From Bin80 sp964503085 (GTDB lineage Bacteria; Bacteroidota; Rhodothermia; Rhodothermales; Bin80): DNA of 64,000 nucleotides. Positions within the stretch are counted from its first letter, which is position 1; every line of letters begins with the position of its first letter. Below are positions 36,478-45,626 of this stretch, one piece after another. The notes under the pieces were generated by a model. The model was given only the letters and a program-made list of their open reading frames with translations, ran no database searches and was not told the origin of the DNA. The DNA lies in NCBI GenBank assembly GCA_964503085.1, contig CAZCYQ010000001.1:62001-126000 (forward strand), in the 5' to 3' direction. The position numbers were made by a program, and so were the translations under genes.

Positions 36478-39291
36478 ATGACTATCCGAAGTTTTTTCCC
36501 CAGCATTATTGTGCTGGTGTTTGCTTTAGCATTGCCTGGCTGGGCATTTTCTCAGGATGCTTCCGTTTCTGGAACGGTCTCGGATTCAGAAGATGGTATG
36601 CCGTTGGTAGGGGCGAATGTGATTCATGTTGAATCTATGCAGGGGACGGCTACCGACGAATCTGGGGCATATACAATCAGTGGTCTGCCTGCGGGCACTA
36701 ACACGATTCGAGTGTCCTATACAGGATACAGGTCGGTTGAAACCGAGATAGAGATTTCCGAGGGGGAGGAATATCTTTTGAATGTGGAGTTGGTATCTGG
36801 CATTGATTTGGACCAACTGCAGGTTACTGCAAGTAGGAGGCAGGAGAAAGTGTTGGATTCGCCTTCATCTACTGATGTGATCTTGGCTCAGGATCTTAGA
36901 GGTGTGGTCACTCCCACGACCGTTGCCACACTACGTAATGTTGTTGGGTTGGACATTGCGCAGACCGGGATAGATCGACACGAAGTGGTGCTCAGAGGCT
37001 TCAATAATGTCTTTTCAGGGGCCACGTATGTTCTGACCGACTATCGTGATGCAGGTTCGGCATCGGTGGGTGTGAATCTTCACAGTCTAATGCCCAACTT
37101 AATGGTAGACCTTGATCGTGTGGAGATTGTACGTGGTCCCGGATCTGCACTTTATGGTGCGGGGGTTGATTCCGGCGTGATTCATTATATAACCAAGGAT
37201 CCATTTGCTCATCCCGGGGCCACAATCGCCGTCAGTGGTGGTGAGCGCTCGAGCCTGAATGTGCAGGGGCGCGCGGCAACTGTGATAGGTAGTCGTGTAG
37301 GTGTCAAGGTAACTGGATCATATGCGACGGGAAATGACTTTGCCCTCGAATCCTGTGACTCGGGTCTTTTGCAGAACCGTGCATTTGATCAGTGCCCAGA
37401 CCCGGAAGATGCTGTGCAGATTTTCGTGGATGGTATTCGGGACACAGATTACAGCAAATTCACTGTGTCGGGAAATGTGGAGTTTCGCTTAGGATCCAGA
37501 ACTAGGCTTTCGCTGAACGCGGGAACTGCCGCGATGAACGGGACAGTCCTTAGTGGTGTTGGCACTATCCAAGGTAAAGATTATCGTTATTCATTCAGCC
37601 AGGCTAGGTTGTCCAGTGGTTCATTTTTTGCACAGTTTTTCGTGAATGCAAACGATTCGAGAGACTCCTATATATATGGTGGCGATCCGGTTATTGAGCA
37701 TTCCCGTGAGTACGTAGGACAAGCGCAGTACGATCTGCAGTTTGGCTCCAGGCAGGCATTGATCTTGGGCGCTGATATGGAACTCACTCGCCCGGATACA
37801 AAAGGCACGGTCCTGGGACGCAATGAAGACAATGATAACATAGACGAATACGGAGTTTATGGCCAATCAACCACTAGTTTCAGCGACCGGGTTGAGTTAA
37901 CACTCGCACTGCGCGGAGATTATAATAATGTTGTGGACAAAATCCAGGCGTCCCCTCGTGTTGGGCTAGTAGTCAAGCCCAATCCAGCTTCAAGTTTCCG
38001 GGTAACCTATAACCGCAGCTTTTCCTCTCCCACAGCCACAAGTAACTGGTTAGATTTGGTGGCAGCTTCGCTTGGGGGAATCAATGTACGTGGTCGAGGC
38101 GCTGCCACTGGATTCACTTATCAACGAAATCCTCAATTTCTGGCAATTGGAGCTCCAACGGATCTTGTTGCATCCAGTCTGTTGCCTGGGTTTGAGGGAG
38201 CTCCGGTTCCCGTGGGCATAGGCACGGGAGACGTTTATGCGCTCATGTATGGGTCCCTTGTGGAAATCCCAGATCAACAACTTGCCGATCTTTTGGCTGC
38301 AGCCGGACTGAATGTACCCCTACAGTTGATTGCATCACTCAAAGCGGGGCTAGGTCCAGACAGGACCGTTGTGCAGGGTTTCAGTCCTGGAGTTTTGGGG
38401 GCGCTCAACCTTAGCACACTTAGTATAGATGTAGGAATAACTGATCTGGAGGATGTAGCCCCTCTCAAGCAGACTATTTCTCAAACGTTTGAAGTAGGAT
38501 ACAAGGGCATTCTGAATGAGAACGTTCTATTCTCAGTAGATGCTTATTACGCAAAAAAGAAGAATTTTATAGGTGCGCTTCAAGTGCGTACCCCACTTGT
38601 ATTGGTGCCGACTTTGGCCCAGGACCTTGTTCGCGATATTTCCACCGGGCTTGCAAACAACGACGCGCTGGCACTTGTACTCGGGCTTTTCAACTTGACA
38701 ACAGAGCAGGCGGCTCAACTTCTGGTTGACTTGGCTGGCAGTTCTTTACCTACTGCGAGTACCCCCATTGCAATCGTCCAGCCCAACGAGAACAACCCAG
38801 GGATTGGGCAGATCCCTGAGATCATGTTGGCATACCCCAATTTCGGAGATGTTGGATATTACGGTGTAGACGCTTCTGTTCAGGTGATCGCCTCACGCGC
38901 ACTCACATTATTTGGGAATTTGTCGTGGGTGAGCGATGACTTTTTTGATCACACGGAACTGAATGAGGAGTCTGAGGACAAGGTACTGGCCCTGAACGCT
39001 TCGCCTCTTAAGCTAAAACTGGGCGGACAGTACCAGCATCGGAGTGGATTCAGTGTGCATGCGTCCGGTAGATATGTAAAGGGTTTCCGAATGATTTCCG
39101 GGCCGTACAATGGTGACGTGGATTCTTATTTCGTGATAGACATGGGCGTCGGTTATGAGATCAACCATGCGCTGCGTGCCGACCTTGGAATAAATAATGC
39201 GACTGACAGCGATCACCGAGAGTTTGTCGGAGCCCCCAAGCTTGGACGCTTGGCGAGTATGCGTCTGACTTATACTACTGATTGGAGGTAG
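36478..39291 (+). CDS. TonB-dependent receptor with carboxypeptidase-regulatory-like domain (copy 2)
   Basis: The start at 36478 gives a clean signal peptide (SFFPSIIVLVFALALPGWAFSQ); the upstream in-frame TTG would add 14 polar residues. Architecture and sequence follow the first receptor almost block for block: SGTVSDSEDGMPLVGANV, TGIDRHEVVLRGFNNVFSG, VEIVRGPGSALYGAGVDSG and the end LGRLASMRLTYTTDWR. Similarity is high throughout plug and barrel, including the large loop with EGAPVPVGIGTGDVY and VVQGFSPGVLGALNLS, so the two arose by tandem duplication. Divergence is greater near loops such as RGAATGFTYQRNPQF, which may alter ligand choice. Confidence 0.93.
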   Translation: MTIRSFFPSIIVLVFALALPGWAFSQDASVSGTVSDSEDGMPLVGANVIHVESMQGTATDESGAYTISGLPAGTNTIRVSYTGYRSVETEIEISEGEEYLLNVELVSGIDLDQLQVTASRRQEKVLDSPSSTDVILAQDLRGVVTPTTVATLRNVVGLDIAQTGIDRHEVVLRGFNNVFSGATYVLTDYRDAGSASVGVNLHSLMPNLMVDLDRVEIVRGPGSALYGAGVDSGVIHYITKDPFAHPGATIAVSGGERSSLNVQGRAATVIGSRVGVKVTGSYATGNDFALESCDSGLLQNRAFDQCPDPEDAVQIFVDGIRDTDYSKFTVSGNVEFRLGSRTRLSLNAGTAAMNGTVLSGVGTIQGKDYRYSFSQARLSSGSFFAQFFVNANDSRDSYIYGGDPVIEHSREYVGQAQYDLQFGSRQALILGADMELTRPDTKGTVLGRNEDNDNIDEYGVYGQSTTSFSDRVELTLALRGDYNNVVDKIQASPRVGLVVKPNPASSFRVTYNRSFSSPTATSNWLDLVAASLGGINVRGRGAATGFTYQRNPQFLAIGAPTDLVASSLLPGFEGAPVPVGIGTGDVYALMYGSLVEIPDQQLADLLAAAGLNVPLQLIASLKAGLGPDRTVVQGFSPGVLGALNLSTLSIDVGITDLEDVAPLKQTISQTFEVGYKGILNENVLFSVDAYYAKKKNFIGALQVRTPLVLVPTLAQDLVRDISTGLANNDALALVLGLFNLTTEQAAQLLVDLAGSSLPTASTPIAIVQPNENNPGIGQIPEIMLAYPNFGDVGYYGVDASVQVIASRALTLFGNLSWVSDDFFDHTELNEESEDKVLALNASPLKLKLGGQYQHRSGFSVHASGRYVKGFRMISGPYNGDVDSYFVIDMGVGYEINHALRADLGINNATDSDHREFVGAPKLGRLASMRLTYTTDWR

Positions 39292-39296
39292 TGTGA

Positions 39297-39315
39297 GTTG
39301 CGAGTATTTCGCAAC
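39297..39315 (+). terminator. Hairpin after the TonB receptor stop
   Basis: GTTGCGA and TCGCAAC form a 7-bp stem around GTATT, five bases after the TAG of the second receptor. No T run follows, so termination would not be of the classical intrinsic form; it may simply protect the transcript 3' end. Confidence 0.4.
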
Positions 39316-39788
39316 CATTCAGGCATCCATGCTACACAAGGCGATACTGGCGACTTTTGCCCGGTACGCAGCGGCTGGGCAGTCGTGTTCTATTTGCAGC
39401 TACAGGGTGGGCGATCAAAGAATAACGGCTATAGGTTGAGCGGTATGTGCATCAGGGGAAGGACCGGGTTAATATCCGCGGTCCGGTCTGGTTACCTCGG
39501 AAACTGACGGGAGAGAGGTCAAGAGGCTCTACAGACATAACCGCACTTGGATACTTGATTGCGCGGCCTGGAAAGATAGGAACGCACATCACTCGAAATT
39601 TCAACAGACTCTTTTCAAGTCCACGAGCGAATCAATCTCTTCACGGTTATAGAGACCTATCGGAAACACGAGGTAAAGACCGTATTGTACGTGCAATTCT
39701 CGGATGCAAGACTATGGGAGGTGTACGGATTGCGAGCCTTCCCCCACGACAAAAACCCTTCCACGGGCGAAGCCAGGAGTTCAACAGA

Positions 39789-39821
39789 AAGCTGGGCACG
39801 GGAAAGCCTCACGTCCGGTTT
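39789..39821 (+). ncRNA. Domain V-like hairpin of a group II intron (possible relic)
   Basis: The 33-nt stretch has the AGC triad, a GAAA loop and the 3' half CACGTCCGGTTT, which matches the group II intron domain V form CACGTACGGTTC closely. The lower stem pairs over 9 bp with two G-T wobbles, followed by an AC bulge as in domain V. The upper stem is one base short and partly mispaired, so it is probably degenerate. No reverse transcriptase/maturase frame is present nearby. Confidence 0.35.
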
Positions 39822-40025
39822 AATGAGCAGGGAGTAGAAACGGACCAAAGGCAGAATGAACGAGAAACAGACGGAGGAAAAACAAGAATACTCGCGACTC
39901 CAAGGGTGCGGAACTATTCCTGAATGTGTATACGGGCACATTCGCACAAATTTGGGTTCAATTAAGTACAAGCTACAGCTGTCCGAGCCTAGTCGTTCAG
40001 CATGAGTACGGACCGAATTTGAGTT

Positions 40026-40037
40026 GCAACCGGTTGC
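40026..40037. promoter_or_regulatory. Perfect 12-bp palindrome upstream of nuoA
   Basis: GCAACCGGTTGC is fully self-complementary and lies about 105 bp before the nuoA start codon. It could be an operator of the nuo cluster, but no regulator is known and chance cannot be excluded. Confidence 0.35.
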
Positions 40038-40140
40038 TAACTTTACAGGTTGTTCATGCTTTGTAGTCGAGCACCGGTCCGTATATTACTGCTGGAGTTA
40101 CATTTCCTGATCCAGAAGGAGATTACCAGGCGTTTATGCC

Positions 40141-40512
40141 ATGAGTGCTGAATTTATCGCGCTATTGATTATGCTGGGCCTGGCAACAGGTTTGGCCTTG
40201 ACGTTGCTGTTAGCTCAGCGACTGCTTGGCCCAAGGCGACCCAACCGAGTCAAGGTAGGTGCCTATGAAAGCGGCATGGATCCAATCGGAACCGCTCATC
40301 AGCGGTTCTCCGTCAAGTTCTATCTGGTTGCGATGGTTTTTATTGTTTTTGACGTAGAGGTTGTATTCCTCTACCCTTGGGCAGTCAGCCATAGGCATTT
40401 TCTGGAGGCTGGAATTGGTATGGGGGTGTTGGCGGTCGTAAGCATTTTTATTTTGGTCCTTGCGGTAGGGCTTTTATACGATATCAAAAAGGGCGGACTG
40501 GAATTCGATTAA
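40141..40512 (+). CDS. nuoA: NADH-quinone oxidoreductase subunit A
   Basis: This 123-residue membrane subunit has three transmembrane helices and the ND3-type loop KVGAYESGMDPIGTAHQRFSVKFYLVAMVF, including the family motif ESGM-P and FDVEVVFLYPWAV. It belongs to the membrane arm of complex I near the quinone site. A GAAGGAGAT sequence lies upstream of the ATG at a spacing of about 15 bp. It opens the nuoA-H cluster; nuoB follows after 50 bp. Confidence 0.96.
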   Translation: MSAEFIALLIMLGLATGLALTLLLAQRLLGPRRPNRVKVGAYESGMDPIGTAHQRFSVKFYLVAMVFIVFDVEVVFLYPWAVSHRHFLEAGIGMGVLAVVSIFILVLAVGLLYDIKKGGLEFD

Positions 40513-40562
40513 CGAAACAGACCGCATCACTTCTCATAAAAAACGACGCTGGTTTTTTCTCT

Positions 40563-41117
40563 ATGGATTCCGCTACTGGATACTTAACAACCACGGTTGA
40601 CTCTGTTGTCAACTGGGCGCGTTCGAACTCCCTGATGCCAATGCCCATGGGCTTGGCCTGCTGTGCCATTGAGATGATGGCCTTCGGCGGTCCGAAGTAC
40701 GATGTCGGCAGGTTCGGCAGTGAGGCCATGCGATTCTCTCCTCGTCAGGCCGACCTGATGATCGTGGCAGGATGGTGCAGTTACAAAATGGCACACGCGA
40801 TACGACGCGTCTGGGATCAAATGGCCGATCCGAAGTGGTGTATAGCCATGGGAGCGTGTGCATCAAGTGGAGGCATGCATCGGTGCTATGGTGTTGTTCA
40901 GGGAATAGATAATTTTATGCCGGTTGATGTTTATATCCCGGGCTGTCCGCCCCGACCTGAGGCCGTTATTCATGCGCTAATGGATGTTCAGGAGAAAGTT
41001 CGGAATGAGTATTCCGTCGCAAAGGATTATGCAAGCGGCCCAAAAAAATCAACTGCTGAACCAATCAGCCTTGGGATCCTCACGAGTGACGGTCGGCAAA
41101 CAGAGGTAGGTGCGTAG
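40563..41117 (+). CDS. nuoB: NADH-quinone oxidoreductase subunit B
   Basis: The 184-residue subunit carries the N2 [4Fe-4S] cluster that passes electrons to quinone. The ligand cysteines are visible as the adjacent pair in GLACCAIEMMAFGG, and the cysteines in MGACASSGG and PGCPPRPEA. The PKWCIAMGACASSGGMH block is typical. The C-terminal tail after EKVRNEYSV is short and polar. It is followed by nuoC with an 10-bp gap. Confidence 0.97.
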   Translation: MDSATGYLTTTVDSVVNWARSNSLMPMPMGLACCAIEMMAFGGPKYDVGRFGSEAMRFSPRQADLMIVAGWCSYKMAHAIRRVWDQMADPKWCIAMGACASSGGMHRCYGVVQGIDNFMPVDVYIPGCPPRPEAVIHALMDVQEKVRNEYSVAKDYASGPKKSTAEPISLGILTSDGRQTEVGA

Positions 41118-41127
41118 AGATTAGTTG

Positions 41128-41787
41128 ATGTCTGAATCACTCAACTTCCATTTTACGCCAGTAGATGAGGCGCGCCCAGACGAGGAGAATGTGCATGCGA
41201 AGGCGTCCACTGAGGTTTCGGACACAGTAAAGGCTATCCAGGAGCAGTTTCCGGGAGCAGTAACAGAGGTAGTTTTTTATGCGGGTGAGCATACCGTATT
41301 TATTGCAAGTGAGGTTTTTTTTCAGGTATGCGCGGCACTGAAAGAAGAGTTGGGATTTACCTACCTCGTGGATCTTGCCGGCGTGGATCGTTTTCAGGAG
41401 GACGCACCCCGTTACGAGGTTTATTATTGTTTCGTAAACCTTAAAACAGGTAAACGCCTTCGGATAAAAGTGCGTGTAGAGGAAGATGATGCGGTTTTGC
41501 CCTCAATAACCGGTCTGTTCAAGGCGGCGGACTGGAATGAACGTGAGTGCTTTGATATGCTGGGCATTCGTTTTGAGGGCCATCCAGACCTTCGACGTAT
41601 GTATATGCCGGAGGATTTTGCATATCATCCCCAGCGCAAGGAATTTCCGCTCCTGGGTATTCCAGGATCTCTTCCGCTTCCGCCACGGACGCCCGAGGGG
41701 GAGCTAACGATGGATCCTTTTGCAGCTGCCCACAGCGGCAGTCCGGCCAAGAGCTATGAAGAGCCTGCAGAAAACGGCGAAGATTGA
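41128..41787 (+). CDS. nuoC: NADH-quinone oxidoreductase subunit C
   Basis: The 219-residue peripheral-arm subunit (30-kDa type) carries the signature ERECFDMLGIRFEGHPDLRR and the PEDFAYHPQRKEFPLLG ending. A TTG directly before the chosen ATG at 41128 would add one residue. The first about 40 residues are acidic and not conserved in the family, and the C-terminus has a polar tail. It is separate from nuoD, unlike the fused NuoCD of enterobacteria, but the two genes overlap by one base (TGATG), giving coupled translation. Confidence 0.95.
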   Translation: MSESLNFHFTPVDEARPDEENVHAKASTEVSDTVKAIQEQFPGAVTEVVFYAGEHTVFIASEVFFQVCAALKEELGFTYLVDLAGVDRFQEDAPRYEVYYCFVNLKTGKRLRIKVRVEEDDAVLPSITGLFKAADWNERECFDMLGIRFEGHPDLRRMYMPEDFAYHPQRKEFPLLGIPGSLPLPPRTPEGELTMDPFAAAHSGSPAKSYEEPAENGED

Positions 41788-43103
41788 TGCCTGTTAAAAC
41801 GTCATATCGCGATCAGGAGAATATATTCTCGTTCTGGCCCAGGCATAACGAGACAATACTCAAACGACTTGAGAGCAAGGACGCCTGGTTAAGTACAAGG
41901 CGTGGCATTGAAGTTTCGCGTGTGAAGGATGCGCTCGAGCACGAAATGACACTGAACATCGGGCCGCAGCACCCTGCTACACATGGTGTGCTCAGGTGCA
42001 TGGTTAAGCTTGATGGCGAGCGGATAGAGAAGTGTGTACTTGACATTGGATACTTGCATCGAGGTATCGAAAAGCTCGCCGAAAGCAAGACGTATCAGGA
42101 GTTCATGCCCTATACCGACCGCATGGATTACCTGGCACCCTACGCAAATAATGTGGCGTGGTGTATGGCCGTGGAGAAACTCGCGAACATTGAGATTCCT
42201 GAGCGAGCACAGTGGATCCGCATGATAATGTGTGAATTGGCTCGCATTTCTTCTCATTTACTGTGGCTTGGAGTCGGGCTGATGGATGCAGGGGCGGTGA
42301 GTGTTTTTCTGTGGACTTTTCAGGGTAGAGAAGATCTCTATAACATCTTTGACGAGGTTTCAGGGGCGCGCTTTACGGTTTCACACAGTCGCATTGGTGG
42401 ATTGGCGACGGATCTGAGTTCCAAGGCGATTGACATGATCAGGGACTTTGCGACCCGTTACGAGGAGATTGTTAGAGGCTGGCAAAAGCTTCTCAACCGT
42501 AATCGCATCTGGATTGACCGCAACAGGGATGTTGGCACGGTCAGTGCAGATGAAGCGATTGCACTCGGACTGACGGGTCCCAATCTCCGCGGCAGTGGTG
42601 TTCCCTATGATATCCGCACTTTTGAACCCTACCTGAAGTACGACGAGGTGGATTTCATTATTCCACTCCGGGAGGAGGGGGATTGTCTAGCGAGATATCA
42701 CATTCGTGTTGAGGAGATGCTAGAAAGCATCAAGATTATTCATCAATGTCTAGATCGTTTGCCCGCAGGGCCGATCCGGGCAGATGATGCAAAAAAAGCC
42801 TATCCGTCCAAGAACGAAGTATATTATTCAATGGAGGGTATGATACACGACTTCATGTACACGGAAACGGGGGTGGCTCCGCCCAAAGGAGCTGTTGCGT
42901 ATCACGCTATAGAATCTCCCAAAGGGGAGCTAGGGTTCTACCTTGAAAGCGATGGAACCGGATGTCCGTGGCGTGCGCGTATTAACGCACCATCCTTCAC
43001 GAACCTCCAGGGCTTGGAATCCATGATGGAAGGTCATCCGGTGGCGGATATTGTAGTACTGATCGGTTCTATTGACCCGGTAATGGGTGAGGCGGATAAG
43101 TAG
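41787..43103 (+). CDS. nuoD: NADH-quinone oxidoreductase subunit D
   Basis: The 438-residue 49-kDa-type subunit forms much of the quinone pocket. Signatures are LNIGPQHPATHGVLR, DIGYLHRGIEK, YTDRMDYLAPYANN, and the C-terminal PKGELGFYLESDGTGCPWRARI plus DPVMGEADK. An N-terminal extension of about 45 residues precedes the conserved EMTLNIGPQHP block. The start at 41787 overlaps the nuoC stop by one base. nuoE starts immediately after the stop codon. Confidence 0.97.
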   Translation: MPVKTSYRDQENIFSFWPRHNETILKRLESKDAWLSTRRGIEVSRVKDALEHEMTLNIGPQHPATHGVLRCMVKLDGERIEKCVLDIGYLHRGIEKLAESKTYQEFMPYTDRMDYLAPYANNVAWCMAVEKLANIEIPERAQWIRMIMCELARISSHLLWLGVGLMDAGAVSVFLWTFQGREDLYNIFDEVSGARFTVSHSRIGGLATDLSSKAIDMIRDFATRYEEIVRGWQKLLNRNRIWIDRNRDVGTVSADEAIALGLTGPNLRGSGVPYDIRTFEPYLKYDEVDFIIPLREEGDCLARYHIRVEEMLESIKIIHQCLDRLPAGPIRADDAKKAYPSKNEVYYSMEGMIHDFMYTETGVAPPKGAVAYHAIESPKGELGFYLESDGTGCPWRARINAPSFTNLQGLESMMEGHPVADIVVLIGSIDPVMGEADK

Positions 43104-43778
43104 ATGGCAGATTTTATTCGCAACCCCGTAGTGGCGCTGCCAGATTCCAATCCAGAAGCACATTTTTCGGAGGAAGAATTGGTTTTCACTCCCGAAGAAA
43201 AGGCAAAGATCGTCGACTACGTGGCTCAATACCCAACCCCGGATGGCGCAGTTATGTGGGTACTCTGGCTTGCGCAGGAAAAATTCGGGTTTCTGCCTCC
43301 TGAGGTGATGCGGCTAGTTGCCACCGAACTCTCGCTGCCTTATGCGCAGGTTTACGGTGTGGCAACGTTCTATACGCAGTTCTTTAAAGAAAAGAAAGGC
43401 ACTTTCGTCCTGGATGTATGCACCTGTTTTTCTTGTCAATTCTGTGGAGGCTACGACACCCTGGCTTATCTGGAAGAGAAACTTGGTGTTAAGCGAGGGC
43501 ATACGACTCCTTGCGGCCGTTACACATTGCAGGAAGCTGAGTGTTTGGGCGCATGCGGTTCTGCGCCCATGATGCAGGTTTCCAATGGCCCATACGCGTA
43601 TAATCTGACACCGGAAAAGATCGATGCATTACTGGCTGCTATGGAAGCAGGAAAGCCACTGCCATTTGTATCGGTCACGTTGCCACAGGATGAAGATGAA
43701 ATGGGTGGAAATAGACGGACAGATGCGGAAGCGGTCGAACATTATGTGGTTCCTCCGCAGACGAAGCGAACACAGTAA
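43104..43778 (+). CDS. nuoE: NADH-quinone oxidoreductase subunit E
   Basis: The 224-residue 24-kDa-type subunit binds the N1a [2Fe-2S] cluster. Ligands are in VCTCFSCQFCGG (C-x4-C) and CLGACGSAPMMQV (C-x3-C), inside a thioredoxin-like fold. Upstream helices have the VMWVLWLAQEKFGFLPPEVM block. The C-terminus is extended by about 45 polar residues beyond the usual end. The first cysteine motif holds two extra cysteines (CTCFSCQFC), which is uncommon. The start abuts the nuoD stop with no gap. Confidence 0.95.
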   Translation: MADFIRNPVVALPDSNPEAHFSEEELVFTPEEKAKIVDYVAQYPTPDGAVMWVLWLAQEKFGFLPPEVMRLVATELSLPYAQVYGVATFYTQFFKEKKGTFVLDVCTCFSCQFCGGYDTLAYLEEKLGVKRGHTTPCGRYTLQEAECLGACGSAPMMQVSNGPYAYNLTPEKIDALLAAMEAGKPLPFVSVTLPQDEDEMGGNRRTDAEAVEHYVVPPQTKRTQ

Positions 43779-43859
43779 TTTTGTCTAGGGTTTAGGACCT
43801 ATGCTTTCAATTTTGGTTTCAGGTCGTCAGATGAGTTATGCCGGCTATGCGACAAGGCT

Positions 43860-45149
43860 ATGACAAAAGCGGGCGACTGGCAATCATATAAACGGGTACT
43901 TCTGCCGCCGGTTAAAGATTTACATCACCTGGATGTATATCGGGCACAGGGCGGCTATGAGGCCCTGCGTTCAGTTCTGAACGACTGGAAACCTGACGAG
44001 GTTACGGCGGAGGTCAAACGCAGTGGCCTTCGCGGCAGGGGTGGAGCGGGGTTCCCTACCGGCCTTAAATGGAGCTTCATGCCGCCGGTCAAACCGGATG
44101 TGCCGCGCTACCTGTGCTGCAACGCGGATGAAAGTGAGCCCGGAACGTTCAAGGACAGGCAGCTCATGGAGTATAACCCTCATCTCTTGTTTGAGGGTAT
44201 CCTGATTGCGGGCTATGCAATGTCGCTCAAAGCATGCTACCTGTATGTTCGGGGTGAATTTTCCAGTTGGATTACGCTTCTCCAGAATGAGTTGTCAAAG
44301 GTCTATGATGCAAACCTGGCAGGCAGCAACATACTGGGGACGGATTACAGTATGGATATCATCATGCACAAGGGGGCAGGTGCCTATATATGTGGTGAGG
44401 AGACGAGTCTGATGGAATCTCTCGAGGGCAAACGCGCTTATCCTCGAATTAAGCCTCCTTTTCCCGCACAATCCGGTATCTGGGGGTACCCAACTACCAT
44501 AAATAATGTAGAAACGCTGGCCTGTGCTCCCATCATTATTGACCGTGGGGGGGATTGGTTTGCAGGAGTGGGTGCGAAAAAGCACCCCGGCCCTGTACTC
44601 TACGGTATTTCCGGCCATGTGAATCGGCCAGGCGTTTATGAGTATCCCACGGGGATGCTCATCACGGATTTACTCGAGATTGCCGGCGGTATGCGAGACA
44701 ACAAAAAGCTTAAGGCGCTTGTACCAGGAGGGGCTTCGGTGCCGGTTTTAAGGGCGGATATGATTGACGGGGTGACGATGGATGTAGAAAGCCTTCAGGA
44801 AGCAGGCTCAATGATGGGCACTGCTGGCATGCTGTTTTTGGATGAAGACACCGATATGGTTGCCTTTTTGCGCCGCGTTGCCCGGTTCTATCACCACGAG
44901 AGTTGTGGGCAGTGTACACCGTGCAGAGAGGGTACAGGATGGATGGAAAATTTGATCACCAGGATTGATGACGGAGAAGGGAATCTGCGGGATCTGGACT
45001 TGCTTCTTGACCTCTGTGATCAAATGGAGGGGCGAACTGTTTGTGCATTGGCGGACGCGGCCGCATGGCCCGTACGCAATACAATTAAGCGTTTCCGGGG
45101 AGATTTTGAGCGTCGATGTCGCCCGTCTGCATGGGCAGTGAATACTTGA
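43860..45149 (+). CDS. nuoF: NADH-quinone oxidoreductase subunit F
   Basis: The 429-residue subunit oxidises NADH with FMN and holds the N3 [4Fe-4S] cluster. The NADH/FMN glycine loop is GLRGRGGAGFPTGLKW, the FMN site includes CNADESEPGTFKDR and GAGAYICGEETSLMESLEG, and the cluster motif is ESCGQCTPCREGTGW plus a later cysteine in TVCALADAAAWP. Length is normal. The gap before it is 81 bp. It ends 20 bp ahead of a small lipoprotein gene placed between nuoF and nuoG. Confidence 0.97.
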   Translation: MTKAGDWQSYKRVLLPPVKDLHHLDVYRAQGGYEALRSVLNDWKPDEVTAEVKRSGLRGRGGAGFPTGLKWSFMPPVKPDVPRYLCCNADESEPGTFKDRQLMEYNPHLLFEGILIAGYAMSLKACYLYVRGEFSSWITLLQNELSKVYDANLAGSNILGTDYSMDIIMHKGAGAYICGEETSLMESLEGKRAYPRIKPPFPAQSGIWGYPTTINNVETLACAPIIIDRGGDWFAGVGAKKHPGPVLYGISGHVNRPGVYEYPTGMLITDLLEIAGGMRDNKKLKALVPGGASVPVLRADMIDGVTMDVESLQEAGSMMGTAGMLFLDEDTDMVAFLRRVARFYHHESCGQCTPCREGTGWMENLITRIDDGEGNLRDLDLLLDLCDQMEGRTVCALADAAAWPVRNTIKRFRGDFERRCRPSAWAVNT

Positions 45150-45169
45150 AAATAAAAACACCTAACCAC

Positions 45170-45619
45170 ATGAAATACACACTGATCGGTATTTGCCTGT
45201 TGTTGGCCGCCTGTGGCGGATCGGAGTTGGCCAGCGATGAAATCTACGGTGCACACCATGAAGCAGTGGATGTAATTCCAGTAGAAGCTGTACTCGCAGA
45301 ACCTCGGCATTATGCGGACAACGAGGTTGCCGTGGCCGGTACGGTGCATGAAGTTTGTCAGATGGATGGTTGCTGGCTAATGTTGCGAGGCCTGGATACG
45401 GGCGATGGCTTACGTGTACACGTTGAACAAACAGAAGCCGGCGAGTACGCATATACAGTCCCAACCGATATCAGTGGGCGGTATGCCGTAGCTGTTGGCA
45501 GCCTAACGATTCCTGAAGCGGAGGACGAAGCACATTACCAAGAGGATGCTCCGGGTGCCGTCCCAATGCTTTCCATGGTCGCTACTGGCGTCCGCATATC
45601 TCCAGAAGAATCCATTTAG
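45170..45619 (+). CDS. DUF4920-like lipoprotein inside the nuo cluster
   Basis: The chosen ATG at 45170 gives a lipoprotein signal peptide, YTLIGICLLLAACGG, with the lipobox LAAC; an upstream in-frame frame from 45116 overlaps nuoF and lacks a signal. The mature 130 residues resemble DUF4920, with the metal-binding-like motif EVAVAGTVHEVCQMDGCWLML, where the Cys, the CW pair and nearby His/Asp could bind a metal such as copper. The domain is OB-fold-like. It lies between nuoF and nuoG with gaps of 20 and 7 bp, so it is co-transcribed with complex I. A role in complex I is not established. Confidence 0.82.
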   Translation: MKYTLIGICLLLAACGGSELASDEIYGAHHEAVDVIPVEAVLAEPRHYADNEVAVAGTVHEVCQMDGCWLMLRGLDTGDGLRVHVEQTEAGEYAYTVPTDISGRYAVAVGSLTIPEAEDEAHYQEDAPGAVPMLSMVATGVRISPEESI

Positions 45620-45626
45620 GTTACCT

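Larger units (their letters stand above)
39292..40140. other. Intergenic region with hairpins; possible retroelement relic
   Basis: This 849-bp gap before nuoA has a 158-codon frame (39447-39923) without family character. It contains a 7-bp hairpin right after the receptor stop, a group II intron domain V-like hairpin and a palindrome near 40.03 kb, each listed separately. Confidence 0.55.

Noticed and set aside
39447..39923. 158-codon plus-strand frame between the TonB receptor and nuoA
   Set aside because: No family character, very basic and biased composition, spans the domain V-like hairpin; more likely non-coding.
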